Below, in pieces: positions 34,071-43,734 of a stretch of 64,000 nucleotides of DNA. This DNA comes from Noviherbaspirillum sp. Root189 (lineage in GTDB: Bacteria; Pseudomonadota; Gammaproteobacteria; Burkholderiales; Burkholderiaceae_D): assembly GCF_001428545.1 (NCBI RefSeq), contig NZ_LMHZ01000016.1, positions 19,843 to 83,842 of the forward strand, read 5' to 3'. A model generated the notes under the pieces. It ran no database searches. It was not told the origin of the DNA and was given only the letters and a program-made list of their open reading frames with translations. Positions within the stretch are counted from its first letter, which is position 1. Each line of letters begins with the position of its first letter. A program made the position numbers and the translations under genes.

Positions 34071-35366
34071 ATGACCGATTCTTTGTGGGCCGGCGCGCCC
34101 TGCCTTGCGATGCGCGCTTTCCGCTTATCCCGTGTTTCGCGCATTCCGATTGTGATGAACATCCGCATGGCCGTGGTCGCCGTTGCGGCCAGTCTGACGC
34201 TGGCAGGCGTTCCTGCGATCGCTCAGGATAAACCGATCAAGATCGGCGTTCCGACTGCCGTGCAACTACAGGTCGGACGCGACACGCAGGAAGCGATCAA
34301 GATGGCGATGGATGAGATCAACGCCAAGGGCGGCATTCTTGGCCGCAAGCTGGAGATGGTGGTTGCGGATGAGACCGAAAATCCGGAGACCGGTATCAGT
34401 GCGATCAAGAAATTGACCGCCGATGAAAAAGCCGATGTACTGATCGGCGGCTACACCAGCGGCGTGACCCTGGCCCAGTTACCACATATCTCGCAGGCCA
34501 AGACCATCTACCTCGGCATAGGCGCCGCGTCACCTTCCATCACCGCAAAGGTGAAGCAGGACTACGAGAATTACAAGTACATATTCCGCACCGGCCCGAT
34601 CAATGCGGCACATCAGGCAAGAGGTGTGGTCGACTTCATTTCCGGCATGCTGATCGGCGAATTGGGTTTCAAGAAGATCGCCATCGTTGGCGAGAACGCC
34701 AAATGGGTCCAGGACTTGGTGCCGGTACTCAAGAAGGGGGCGAGCGAAGTCGGCGCGGACATCAAGCTCACCGAATTCTTCGACACCAGCACATCGGACT
34801 TTTCGCCGCTTCTGTCGAAAGTGCGCGCTAGCGGGGCACAGTATCTGATCGTCATTCTCTCCCATGCTTCGAGCGACACATTTGCCAAGCAATGGCATGA
34901 TGCGCGCGTCCCGATTCCCTACGGCGGCATCGACGTCAAATCGCAGGACGGCGACTTCTTCGACCGCGTCGGCGGCAAGTCGATCAGCGAGATCGCGGCA
35001 AACTTCGCCGTCCGCGCTCCACTGACGCCCAAGACCGTTCCATTCTTCGACGAGTTCAAGAAGCGTACCGGCCGCGTGCCGGTATATACCGCGTTCGGCG
35101 CCTATGACTCGGTTTACGCTTATGCGCAAGCAGTGGAACGCGCGAAAAGCTTCGATACCGATGCCGTTATCAAGGCGCTCGAAAAAACGTCGATGCCCGG
35201 CATTGCTGGCACACTGGAATATGACGAGTCTCATGACGTCAAGGCGGGCGGAAAATATATGAACCTGCTGTTCGCGCAGTGGCAGGACAAGGGCAACCGC
35301 GTGGTCATGTGGCCCAAGGAATTGCGGACCGGGAAAATGATCATGCCTCCGTGGATGAAGCAATAA
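34071..35366 (+). CDS. livK: ABC transporter substrate-binding protein, branched-chain amino acid/amide type
   Basis: A 431-residue periplasmic binding protein that captures the substrate for the LivHMGF transporter encoded next. The ATG at 34071 has a strong GAAGGAG SD; an N-terminal extension of 28 residues precedes what looks like the signal peptide (MNIRMAVVAVAASLTLAG, cut after AIAQ). Mature features are KIGVPTAVQLQVGRDTQEAIKMA, GGILGRKLEMVVADETENPE and LIGGYTSG. If translation began at the internal ATG (34155) the protein would have a standard signal, but no SD precedes it. The ligand is not certain; the facing amidase hints at an amide. Confidence 0.9.
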   Translation: MTDSLWAGAPCLAMRAFRLSRVSRIPIVMNIRMAVVAVAASLTLAGVPAIAQDKPIKIGVPTAVQLQVGRDTQEAIKMAMDEINAKGGILGRKLEMVVADETENPETGISAIKKLTADEKADVLIGGYTSGVTLAQLPHISQAKTIYLGIGAASPSITAKVKQDYENYKYIFRTGPINAAHQARGVVDFISGMLIGELGFKKIAIVGENAKWVQDLVPVLKKGASEVGADIKLTEFFDTSTSDFSPLLSKVRASGAQYLIVILSHASSDTFAKQWHDARVPIPYGGIDVKSQDGDFFDRVGGKSISEIAANFAVRAPLTPKTVPFFDEFKKRTGRVPVYTAFGAYDSVYAYAQAVERAKSFDTDAVIKALEKTSMPGIAGTLEYDESHDVKAGGKYMNLLFAQWQDKGNRVVMWPKELRTGKMIMPPWMKQ

Positions 35367-35508
35367 GGTCGCAGTGATGCCGGGCATAAGCCCGGCGCCG
35401 GATACCGATTCCCGCATTTTCAGTTTGCCCTATTGTTTCCGGAATGGATTTCCATGCATTCCGATTTGCGCCGGCGTGCCAATGGCTGCTCCGGCCCAGG
35501 AGACGTCC

Positions 35509-36363
35509 TTGTCAGAAATTCTTATATTTGGCGCGGTTACCGGTTCGATCTATGCGATGCTCGCGGTCGGCTTCACGCTTATCTTCGGGGTCGCCCGCAT
35601 ACTCAATCTTGCGCATGGATCGTTCTACGCGCTCGGCGCCTATGGCACCTATGCGCTGACTTCGATCGCCGGACTGCCGCTCTGGCAGGCCGCCGCGTTA
35701 TCAGTGTTCGCAGTGGCGATATTCGGTGTGCTCGTCGAACGCATCCTGATCCGCCCGATGCGAAAGTCGCAGCTGGCAGTACTGATGATTTCTCTGGCCG
35801 TGGCATTGATCGTCGAGCAAATGCTTTTCCTGGTTTTCGGCTCCGAATACCGCAACGTCCCCTCGTTCATCGACGACAAATTTACGATTGCGGGCGTGGA
35901 TATCGCCGGGCAGCGGCTTCTGACGCTGGCGGTTGGCGCGGTGGCCATTGGTGCGCTGTATCTTTTCATCCAGACGTCCAGGCTGGGGAGCGCGATCCTC
36001 GCCATTTCGCAAGACCCTGAAGCGGCGCAATACATGGGCATCCCCGCTGATCGGGTGTTTTCCCTGGTGATGGCGCTATCGGCTGCGCTGGCAGCTTTGG
36101 CGGGCATCATGGCCGGGCCCTTTCTTTCGGTGAATCCGTCGATGCACCTGCTGCCCCTCGTCAAAGCGTTCGCCATCGTCGTGGTGGGCGGGCTCGGCTC
36201 GATCCCCGGGAGCATTCTGGCGGCATTCATGCTCGGCTATGCCGAGACGCTGGTCGCCTACCTGGTATCGACATCGTGGACGGAGATCGTATCGGTGCTG
36301 GCAACACTGCTCATGCTGGTGCTGCGTCCCGCCGGCATGTTCGGCAGGCGCGCCGCATTCTAG
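35509..36363 (+). CDS. livH: Branched-chain-type ABC transporter permease LivH
   Basis: A 284-residue inner-membrane permease with about eight transmembrane helices. Motifs typical of LivH: GSIYAMLAVGFTLIFGVARILNLAHG at the start and VVGGLGSIPGS near the end (the contact loop for the ATPase). I place the start at TTG 35509 because AGGAG lies six bases before it and it yields the usual length; an ATG at 35482 is the alternative. Second gene of the liv operon. Confidence 0.9.
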   Translation: MSEILIFGAVTGSIYAMLAVGFTLIFGVARILNLAHGSFYALGAYGTYALTSIAGLPLWQAAALSVFAVAIFGVLVERILIRPMRKSQLAVLMISLAVALIVEQMLFLVFGSEYRNVPSFIDDKFTIAGVDIAGQRLLTLAVGAVAIGALYLFIQTSRLGSAILAISQDPEAAQYMGIPADRVFSLVMALSAALAALAGIMAGPFLSVNPSMHLLPLVKAFAIVVVGGLGSIPGSILAAFMLGYAETLVAYLVSTSWTEIVSVLATLLMLVLRPAGMFGRRAAF

Positions 36364-36388
36364 ACCCTTGGCCAACATCGGGAGACAT

Positions 36389-37408
36389 ATGAGAAACAAG
36401 ACGATTGATCTGACCGGCGCGGGCTTCATGCTTGCGCTGCTCGCCGTGCTTCCCTTGATCTTCGGAAGCGGGTATCTGATCGGGGTGCTCACGGTCGCGG
36501 CGATATACGGAATCTGGGCGGTAAGCTGGGACTTCATGTCGGGCTTGACGGGGCGCGAGAACTTCGGCCATTCGCTGTTCATCGGCGTCGGCGCCTATGC
36601 CGCGGGCTTCCTGAATACGTCTTTCGGATTGGGGCCATGGTGGAGCCTGCCTGCGGCAATGGTCGTGGCGGTACTGTTTGCCCTCGTCATGGGATTCCCG
36701 ACGCTGCGGCTCAAAGGACCGTATTTTGCGCTGGCAATGTTGTCCGGCGCCGTCATCATGCAGCGCCTGATGCTGATTTTCTGGGAACACACCGGCGGCG
36801 AGGAGGGCATCACTGGCATTGAGCCGCTGCTGCGTTCACCGCTGCATTTCTACTGGCTGGTGCTGGCGACGCTGGCGCTCGTGACCTTGCTGCTGCTAGC
36901 TATGGCTCGCTCGAACTGGGGGCTGATTCTTCGCGCAATCCGGGGCGACGAAGCAACCTGTCTTGCCGCGGGCATCAATGTCACGTTCTACAAGATAGCG
37001 TCGCTCGCGATCAGCGCTGCGTTTGCCGGGCTTGGCGGCGCCTTGTATGCACACTACCAGTTGCAGGTCAGCCCTCAACTGTTTGCCGTGGTAACGTCGA
37101 TTACCGTCATCACGATGGTCTACGTCGGAGGCATGACGTCGATCTACGGCGCAGTCGGCGGCGCGCTTCTGCTGACGTTGATGACCGAGTTGCTGCGGGA
37201 CTTCGGCGAATGGAGATTGATGATTTACAGCCTGGTGCTGATCGCCATTTTGTTCTTCCTGCCGAACGGGTTCGTTGCACCTGCCTGGACATGGTTGCGC
37301 AACCGTCTCGCCGGCGGGGAGGCGCCCGAGCGCAAGCGTGCATCCGGAGCCCTTGCTTCCGATCGCCGTGATATCGGCAGTACAGCGTCAGGGAGGGAGA
37401 CGGCATGA
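36389..37408 (+). CDS. livM: Branched-chain-type ABC transporter permease LivM
   Basis: A 339-residue inner-membrane permease, partner of LivH. Features: YGIWAVSWDFMSGLTGRENFGHSLFIGVGAYAAG, AGINVTFYKIASLAISAAFAGLGGALYAHY and VGGMTSIYGAVGG (the ATPase-contact loop). GGGAGACAT precedes the ATG. It overlaps livG by four bases (ATGA), ensuring coupled synthesis. Confidence 0.93.
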   Translation: MRNKTIDLTGAGFMLALLAVLPLIFGSGYLIGVLTVAAIYGIWAVSWDFMSGLTGRENFGHSLFIGVGAYAAGFLNTSFGLGPWWSLPAAMVVAVLFALVMGFPTLRLKGPYFALAMLSGAVIMQRLMLIFWEHTGGEEGITGIEPLLRSPLHFYWLVLATLALVTLLLLAMARSNWGLILRAIRGDEATCLAAGINVTFYKIASLAISAAFAGLGGALYAHYQLQVSPQLFAVVTSITVITMVYVGGMTSIYGAVGGALLLTLMTELLRDFGEWRLMIYSLVLIAILFFLPNGFVAPAWTWLRNRLAGGEAPERKRASGALASDRRDIGSTASGRETA

Positions 37409-38139
37409 GTCTGCTCATGGTGAAAAACCTGGACAAACGATTCGGCGGCCTGCATGCCGTCAAGAATGTCAGCATCAATGTTGAGCAGGGTGAAATCGTC
37501 GGCATCCTGGGGCCAAACGGCGCCGGCAAGACCACCTTGTACAACCTGCTCACCGGTTTCATCCCTGCCGACAGCGGCGAGATCCGCTTGAATGGCCGTT
37601 CACTGCGCGGCCTCGCGCCGCATAAGATCGTGGGGTTGGGAATGGCACGCACGTTTCAGCTCTGCCGGCCTTTCGTTGGTATGTCGGTGCTGGAGAATGT
37701 GCGTGTCGGAAGCCTCGGGCCGCGCGTCCCCGCCGGCGATCTCGACAGCCGGGCGCGTGGACTGCTTGCCGATGTAGGACTGAAGGGTAAGGAAGATGTC
37801 CCGGCGGAGCAGTTATCCTACGGCGACCAGCGCCGACTGGAGATCGCACGTGCGCTTGCCACTGAACCGCTTATTCTGCTGCTCGACGAACCTTTTGCGG
37901 GTCTGGGCTCGGCAGAGATCGCGGAACTGTCGGCATTGATACGCCGCCTGCATTCGCAAAAGGGGCTGACCATCCTGCTCATCGAGCACAAGCTGCGCGA
38001 ATTCATGAAACTTGTCGCCCGCGTGGTGGCGATCGATTTCGGCGCGGTGATCGCGACCGGCACGCCGGAGGAGATCGTCGCCCATCCGGGCGTTATCGAA
38101 GCCTATATCGGACGGCAGGAGGCTGAACATGCTGCTTGA
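37405..38139 (+). CDS. livG: ABC transporter ATP-binding protein LivG
   Basis: A 244-residue cytoplasmic ATPase subunit. Walker A GPNGAGKTT, a signature with an unusual sequence (LSYGDQRRLEIARAL, as usual for LivG), Walker B LILLLDEPFAGLG and the H-loop LLIEHKL are present. It starts inside the end of livM (ATGA) and overlaps livF by 11 bases. Powers import together with LivF. Confidence 0.94.
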   Translation: MSLLMVKNLDKRFGGLHAVKNVSINVEQGEIVGILGPNGAGKTTLYNLLTGFIPADSGEIRLNGRSLRGLAPHKIVGLGMARTFQLCRPFVGMSVLENVRVGSLGPRVPAGDLDSRARGLLADVGLKGKEDVPAEQLSYGDQRRLEIARALATEPLILLLDEPFAGLGSAEIAELSALIRRLHSQKGLTILLIEHKLREFMKLVARVVAIDFGAVIATGTPEEIVAHPGVIEAYIGRQEAEHAA

Positions 38140-38836
38140 AATCGAACATCTGTCCGCCTCCTACGGCAAGGCGCTGGCGCTGGAAGATGCGACATTGAAC
38201 GTTGGTGACGGCGAGATGATTGCGGTACTCGGCCCCAACGGTGCCGGCAAGACAACTCTTCTCAAGGCCATTTCACGCGCCATTGCCGCCCAGGGCAGAC
38301 TGAGCTTCAATGGCGACTCGCTGCATGACTTGCCGGCGCATGCGGTGGTCGGCCGCGGGATCTGCCATTGTCCGGAGGGGCGCCGCCTGTTCTCGGAGTT
38401 ATCGGTCCGGAAGAACCTGATGCTTGGCGCTTATCTACGCAAGGACCGCGACGCGATCGCCCGCGACTACGAGCGCGTGGTCGGACTGTTCCCCATTCTG
38501 CGCGAGCGTGCCTCGCAGATCGTGAGTACCCTGTCCGGTGGCCAGCAGCAGATGGTCGCCATCGGCCGCGCGCTGATGGGCGCCCCCAAACTGTTGCTGC
38601 TCGACGAACCCTCGGTAGGTATTGCACACCGCCTCAAGATGGAGATCTTCGGCGCGATCAAATCCATCCGCGACAGCGGCGTCGCCATCCTGATGGCGGA
38701 GCAGGACGCGCAGTCGGCGCTTCGCATTGCTGATCGCGTCTATGTACTGGAGCATGGACGGGTGGTGCAGTGCGGGACCGCGACTGAAATGGCCAGCAAC
38801 GACCGCATCCGTCAGATTTACCTTGGGGTTGAATAA
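38129..38836 (+). CDS. livF: ABC transporter ATP-binding protein LivF
   Basis: A 235-residue ATPase subunit with Walker A GPNGAGKTTLLKAI, signature LSGGQQQMVAIGRAL, and Walker B LLLLDEPSVGIAHRL; the usual family sequence is PSLGLAP, so the D-loop region is slightly altered. GRGICHCPEGRRLFSELSV matches LivF. Last gene of the operon; only five bases separate its stop from the convergent amidase stop. Confidence 0.93.
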   Translation: MLLEIEHLSASYGKALALEDATLNVGDGEMIAVLGPNGAGKTTLLKAISRAIAAQGRLSFNGDSLHDLPAHAVVGRGICHCPEGRRLFSELSVRKNLMLGAYLRKDRDAIARDYERVVGLFPILRERASQIVSTLSGGQQQMVAIGRALMGAPKLLLLDEPSVGIAHRLKMEIFGAIKSIRDSGVAILMAEQDAQSALRIADRVYVLEHGRVVQCGTATEMASNDRIRQIYLGVE

Positions 38837-38841
38837 CCCGA

Positions 38842-40239
38842 TCAGGCCGGATCGACCGGTGCGGGCGGTACGCCACCCCGCTCGATCGACTCGCCGGCAA
38901 GCAGGCATAAATCTTCTCGGTAACGGTCTGCAACGAGCTGGACGCCAACCGGAGCCGTGCCCGCCATGCCGGTGGAAACCGTTAATCCCGGCAAGCCGAG
39001 GAAAGGCAGGCCGATCTGTGTCATTTGCGCGGCCCACACGCGAGCGTAGGAAGCGTCCCCTTGCAGGTCAAGCCCGTCGGGAAAAGGTAGTTCGGCCGAT
39101 ACCGGAAGCAGCAGTACCGGATAGTCAGCCAGAAATTGCCGCCATTGACGCAAGAGTGTCGCCCTGCGCGTGAACGCATGCGAGAACGAGGACAGATCGA
39201 GCGATTTCGCTCTCGCCTTATGCCCGGCAAGCGCGGTCAGCGCACCGGGGTCGTTTTCCCTGATGGCGGCGGCTTCCATGGCATCGAAGCCGTCCCCAAG
39301 CCACAGGACGATCTGAAGATCGGCCGCCTCTTTCATCGGTGGAGTATTGTCAATCTCATCGACGCGCCAGCCGTCCTCCCTGAGCCGCTGCGCCGCCTCA
39401 ACCAACGCCGACTCGACTTCAGGCCGTGTCTGCAGACCATCGGGCCGTAGGCAAAGCGCTGCGACACGCGGCGCTGCGGGACCTTGCAAAGGCGCCGGCA
39501 CCCACCACGGATCCCGCAGGTCAGGCGCCGCCATCGCGGCAAGGCCGAGCCGCACATCCTGAATGGTGCGGCCGATCGGGCCGGAGACCGCCGTAAGCTG
39601 AGGCCCTATCGCCCGTTCGGGTAACGACGCGTTATAGGCGGGCACCCGTCCGAGCGTCGGCCGCAGTCCGTGCACGCCGCAAGCGTACGCGGGATACCGG
39701 ATCGATCCGGCGATATCCGTGCCGTGTGCAAGGTGTCCGATTCCTGCTGCCACCGCAGCCGCCGCGCCGCCGGACGACCCGCCAGGCGTCAGTGCGGGAT
39801 CGCGCGGATTGCGCGTGTTCCCGTGCAATAGATTGCTCGTGAACCAGCGGTAGCTGAACGCAGGTGTATTGGTCCGTCCCAGTATGATCGCGCCCGCCTT
39901 GCCTAGATTGTCCACGACCGGGCTGTTCGATTGCGCAATCAGATCGCGCTGCAGTGCGACGCCATTGGTGGTCGCGTAGCCTGCCTGATCCACATTGACC
40001 TTTACGGTTACCGGAACGCCGGCGAGCACGCCCAGAACTTCGCCGCGCGAGATGGCGGCGTCGATGCGTTCAGCCTGCGCCAGCACCTCCTCCGGCCGGT
40101 ATTCCACCACAGCATTGATCGAGGGGTTGACCGCAGCCAGTCGTTCCAGTGCAGCCTGCGCGGCCTCACGCGCCGAAATCTCTTTTGTCTGGACTTTTGC
40201 GGCCAACTCCGAAGCCGACAGGCGCCATATGCTAGACAT
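38842..40239 (-). CDS. Amidase-signature family amidohydrolase
   Basis: A 465-residue hydrolase with the Ser-cisSer-Lys triad: Lys80 in VPVTVKVNVDQ, Ser155 in GGSSGGAAAAVAAG and nucleophile Ser179 in HGTDIAGSIRYPA. Such enzymes split linear or aryl amides to acid and ammonia. The ATG at 40239 follows GGAGG; the longer open frame upstream is not used. It converges with the liv operon and may hydrolyse the amide that the transporter imports; Burkholderiales often pair the two. The substrate is not identified. Confidence 0.92.
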   Translation of the reverse strand: MSSIWRLSASELAAKVQTKEISAREAAQAALERLAAVNPSINAVVEYRPEEVLAQAERIDAAISRGEVLGVLAGVPVTVKVNVDQAGYATTNGVALQRDLIAQSNSPVVDNLGKAGAIILGRTNTPAFSYRWFTSNLLHGNTRNPRDPALTPGGSSGGAAAAVAAGIGHLAHGTDIAGSIRYPAYACGVHGLRPTLGRVPAYNASLPERAIGPQLTAVSGPIGRTIQDVRLGLAAMAAPDLRDPWWVPAPLQGPAAPRVAALCLRPDGLQTRPEVESALVEAAQRLREDGWRVDEIDNTPPMKEAADLQIVLWLGDGFDAMEAAAIRENDPGALTALAGHKARAKSLDLSSFSHAFTRRATLLRQWRQFLADYPVLLLPVSAELPFPDGLDLQGDASYARVWAAQMTQIGLPFLGLPGLTVSTGMAGTAPVGVQLVADRYREDLCLLAGESIERGGVPPAPVDPA

Positions 40240-40817
40240 GTTTTCCTCCGCTCTGGTTATGCGAATTATGCGAAAACGTTTGTTCGACATCATCGTGGCA
40301 GGTTTGCCCGAACCAGGTTTCGCTAGCCTTCGCCGACCGCGCAGGCATATGGCTTCACTGTAACCAGATAACTCGGTTGCCATTTTGAACAAAGGCAAAG
40401 TGCCGTCCTTGAACTGGTCCGGAAAAATGTCTAGTCGTTCGCGCCAGCACCTTCAGGCGCCTGTTCGGCCTCCCGGAAATTTAAGTGTTGGCTGTTCTCC
40501 GACGGCCGCCCAAAAGTGTTTGGGAACATCCCATACTCAGCCCGGAAAAGCCGTGCCCCGGTCCATTTTCTACGCAATCCCACCAGCAAAAATACCTTGA
40601 ATATTCAAGTGGTTAACGGCTACTCCCTCGCGCCCGCCCAATATTGGCACGCTTGCTGCAAGTACTTCCAGCAAGTGCAATAACAGACGCATTGGAATGA
40701 AAGCAGGCTGCGCTTCCGTCCATGGGATACAGACCGCATTTGAGTTTTTCAGGAAGACAAGTGGCACCTGCGTCGCCATCCTATGGAGCACTTCTACACT
40801 TTTAACGGAGAAATCCC
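40240..40817. other. Intergenic region upstream of a secreted-protein gene
   Basis: About 580 bases. Apart from the divergent promoters needed for the amidase and the secreted-protein gene I see no gene, repeat or clear site. Confidence 0.4.
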
Positions 40818-41552
40818 ATGAGAACCACACGCACCCTGCTTTTTGTGATCGCCCTGCTGCTCAGCCCTTGCTGGGCTCTGGCGCAGTCCGCATCCGCCGT
40901 CTCCGGCAACGCCACCCTGACCTACCACAAAACCAGCAACAATCGTCCCCTGGTGCTTCAGTGGAACGTCCAGGGGCGCGGGGACATCTGGATCTTTCCG
41001 GCTGGTGGCATCTTCACTTTCAATTTCCACGCAGACCATTTACATCCAGGCGCTCATGTCGGCCCGAATCAGATACACGTTCAGGGTGTCTTGGATACAC
41101 CCGGGATTTCCGGCGTTCCTGCAGGCCAAGTATTGGCAGGGATCATCTACACGGTGGACGGTGATACGCCGGAGAGCGGTTTGTCGCGTATCTCGGAGAA
41201 GATACAAGTTATTAACAAGTCCTCCGTTGATATTCCGTTGGATGTGATCGGCATGGGGTCGAAGCCGGACGACAGTGAGTACGCCGGTCCTCCAGTGACG
41301 GATCTGGAATATCCAGCGTTTCAAACCATGATGGGAACAAGCGCACTATTCTCTGAAAAAGGTTCGACCGCAGAAGCGCCCTTTGGACCGCTCACGATCA
41401 GTCGGGTAATTACCGTCAGGGGATTCAATCCACAATCCTCGCGCCAGCGTGTGACGGTACGTGCCGGCGAAACCATGACGATTCTTACCGAATTAAGCCT
41501 GGTTGCTTTTTCAGCACCGACAACGCCGGCCCCATCGGCGGCCCCCCAGTAA
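40818..41552 (+). CDS. Secreted protein of unknown function, 244 aa
   Basis: A 244-residue exported protein with a clear Sec signal peptide (basic RTTR, hydrophobic LLFVIALLLSPCWALA, cleavage near AQS). The mature part is beta-rich and His-containing (TFNFHADHLHPGAHVG), has no cysteine after the signal, and ends in a Pro/Ala-rich tail. GGAG precedes the ATG. I do not recognise the family. It lies upstream of a GYD protein and an SBP56-like protein. Confidence 0.8.
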   Translation: MRTTRTLLFVIALLLSPCWALAQSASAVSGNATLTYHKTSNNRPLVLQWNVQGRGDIWIFPAGGIFTFNFHADHLHPGAHVGPNQIHVQGVLDTPGISGVPAGQVLAGIIYTVDGDTPESGLSRISEKIQVINKSSVDIPLDVIGMGSKPDDSEYAGPPVTDLEYPAFQTMMGTSALFSEKGSTAEAPFGPLTISRVITVRGFNPQSSRQRVTVRAGETMTILTELSLVAFSAPTTPAPSAAPQ

Positions 41553-41623
41553 CTTAGCGTGATTTGCACTTGACAACGAAAAGACGATGTATCAACACTG
41601 AATCATGAGGAAAGGAGGCCACC

Positions 41624-41956
41624 ATGTCCTTGTATCTCACTCGCTTCAGTTATACGGCAGAAACCTGGAGCGCTATGATCGAGCGCCCGGAAGACCGACG
41701 GGATATGGCTCGCGTGATCATCGAGTCGGTCGGCGGCAGGCTCCACGGCTTCTGGTACGCCTTTGGCCAGTACGATGGCTATACGCTCTGGGAAGCGCCT
41801 GACAATGTCAGGATGGCGTCCGTCGCCCTTGCCCTTTCCTCCCGCGGCGCGATCAAGTCACAGGAAACACATGTCCTTATGACCGTCGAGGAAACCCTTG
41901 AAGCCCTGAAGGGAGCAGCACAGGTACCCTATCGCCGCCCAGGTCACAGCAACTAG
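41624..41956 (+). CDS. GYD-domain protein
   Basis: A 110-residue protein of the GYD family (ferredoxin-like, related to dimeric alpha-beta barrels). The diagnostic segments are FSYTAETWSAMIERPEDR, GGRLHGFWYAFGQYDGYTLWEAPD and SRGAIKSQETHVLMTVEE. A very strong SD (AAAGGAGG) precedes the ATG. The family has no assigned reaction. Probably cytoplasmic. Confidence 0.9.
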   Translation: MSLYLTRFSYTAETWSAMIERPEDRRDMARVIIESVGGRLHGFWYAFGQYDGYTLWEAPDNVRMASVALALSSRGAIKSQETHVLMTVEETLEALKGAAQVPYRRPGHSN

Positions 41957-42327
41957 AGCCTGAGCCGGGACTAGCTTCGAGTCACAAAGTTGCTTCCGGC
42001 GGAAAGTGGATAGCAAGCAAAGCGCTGATCAGGGAAGTGGGCTTGTCCACCTAGGAACGGTGCCAATGACCACGCGCTCAATGCAGGCAGTTTACGGACG
42101 GATAATGTCGCAGAGGTATCTGCTTCCCGCTCGCAGCTGGGTGACGTGACCTGCCGATAAAGTTTTTCTGATCCCGATCAATGAGGATAAATATCCTGCG
42201 TTGACAGTAACCGGCCCCGGCGCGCAGGCTTCAATATGGCTCGGCCAGCCCGGCCGGAAGTCATTCCCTCGTCTCTATCCTCTCGGCTCCCTCGGCATTT
42301 CGCACTTCTCTTGCACAAGGAACTATC
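41957..42327. other. Intergenic region upstream of the SBP56-like gene
   Basis: About 370 bases with no gene I can support. An AAGGA SD for the next gene lies at its right end. Confidence 0.4.
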
Positions 42328-43734
42328 ATGCTGCAAACATTGCGTCCCGATCCCACATTTCATCCATCGGCGCGGTTGGCGATGGAAGCGGAACCTGAAC
42401 ATATTGCCTATACCGTGCTTCTGTCACCGGATCGTTCGCGGCCCGATGCCTTAGCCGTCATCGACGTCAATCCGCAAAGCGGGACTTATGGCTCGGTGGC
42501 AAACCAACTCGCGATGCCACACGCCGGCGACGAATTTCATCACTTTGGCTGGAATGCCTGCAGTTCTGCTCTTTCCCCCATGTCGGGCCATGCCTTTCTG
42601 CAACGCAGGTATCTCATCATTCCCGGTATCCGCTCGTCACGCGTCTACATTGTCGATACCCAGCCTGATCCGAAAGCCCCTAAACTGGTCAAGACCATTG
42701 AACCCGAAGAGATAACGCGCAAGACCGGGTATTCACGTCCCCACACCGTACATTGCGGACCGGAAGGCATATACATCAGCACACTGGGTGGTGCCGGCAC
42801 GGACGGCACACAGGGACCGCCGGGTGTATTCATCATGGATTGTGAAACTTTTGAAATCCTTGGACGTTGGGAAATTGACCGCGGGCCGCAAAAACTGCAC
42901 TACGATTTCTGGTGGAATCTGCCACGTGACTATATGGTGTCGAGTGAATGGGGCCTGCCGCCGCAGTTTGAAAACGGCATCGTTGCTGAAGACCTGCTGG
43001 CCAACAAATACGGTCACTCGGTGCATTTCTGGAGCCTGCGCGAGCGCAAGCATCTTCAAACTATCGATCTCGGTGCAAATCACCAGATGGCGCTCGAGAT
43101 TCGCCCGGCACACGATCCCACGCGGGAATACGGCTTTCTTGGCGTAGTCGTCGATACGACCAATCTGGAAGGATCAATCTGGACCTGGTATCGTGAAAAT
43201 GGCAAATTCCAGATCAGGAAGACTGCTACGATTTCGCCCGAACCGGCTGACGCGGGGCAACTTCCGACACTGCTGAAAGGCTTTGGCGCGGTGCCGCCGC
43301 TGATCAGTGACATCGACCTTTCTCTTGATGACCGCTTCCTGTATGTCGCGTGCTGGGGGACCGGCGAACTGCGGCAATATGACGTAACCGACCCGATGAA
43401 ACCGGCGCTGGCAGGCAGCGTGCGCATCGGCGGCATCGCGCAGCATGCAAAGCACCCGAACGGTCGGCCATACGGCGGCGGCCCGCAGATGACTGAAATC
43501 AGTCGGGATGGCAAGCGCGTGTATTTCACCAACTCGCTCTACAGCAGTTGGGATACGCAGTTTTATCCGGACGGTGTGCCGGGCGTGCAACTGATGTGCA
43601 ATGTCGGCGAGAGCGGTGGCATCGAACTCGATCCATCGTTTTATGTTGACTTTGGGCCCCATTACGCCGCGCACCAGATCCGCCTTCAAGGCGGTGATTG
43701 CTCAACCGATTCGTTCTGCTATCCCTCAGTTTGA
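42328..43734 (+). CDS. SBP56 family protein (selenium-binding protein/methanethiol oxidase)
   Basis: A 468-residue beta-propeller protein of the SBP56 family. Diagnostic stretches are FHHFGWNACSSA, YSRPHTVHCGPEGIYISTLGG, HYDFWWNLPRDYMVSSEWG, HSVHFWSLRERK and RLQGGDCSTD. Bacterial members (MtoX) and human SELENBP1 oxidise methanethiol to formaldehyde, sulfide and peroxide with a copper centre; conserved His residues in these stretches are candidate ligands. MtoX proteins are normally exported with a signal peptide, but none is visible here, so a cytoplasmic form is likely. AAGGA lies before the ATG. The next gene starts inside its 3' end. Confidence 0.9.
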   Translation: MLQTLRPDPTFHPSARLAMEAEPEHIAYTVLLSPDRSRPDALAVIDVNPQSGTYGSVANQLAMPHAGDEFHHFGWNACSSALSPMSGHAFLQRRYLIIPGIRSSRVYIVDTQPDPKAPKLVKTIEPEEITRKTGYSRPHTVHCGPEGIYISTLGGAGTDGTQGPPGVFIMDCETFEILGRWEIDRGPQKLHYDFWWNLPRDYMVSSEWGLPPQFENGIVAEDLLANKYGHSVHFWSLRERKHLQTIDLGANHQMALEIRPAHDPTREYGFLGVVVDTTNLEGSIWTWYRENGKFQIRKTATISPEPADAGQLPTLLKGFGAVPPLISDIDLSLDDRFLYVACWGTGELRQYDVTDPMKPALAGSVRIGGIAQHAKHPNGRPYGGGPQMTEISRDGKRVYFTNSLYSSWDTQFYPDGVPGVQLMCNVGESGGIELDPSFYVDFGPHYAAHQIRLQGGDCSTDSFCYPSV

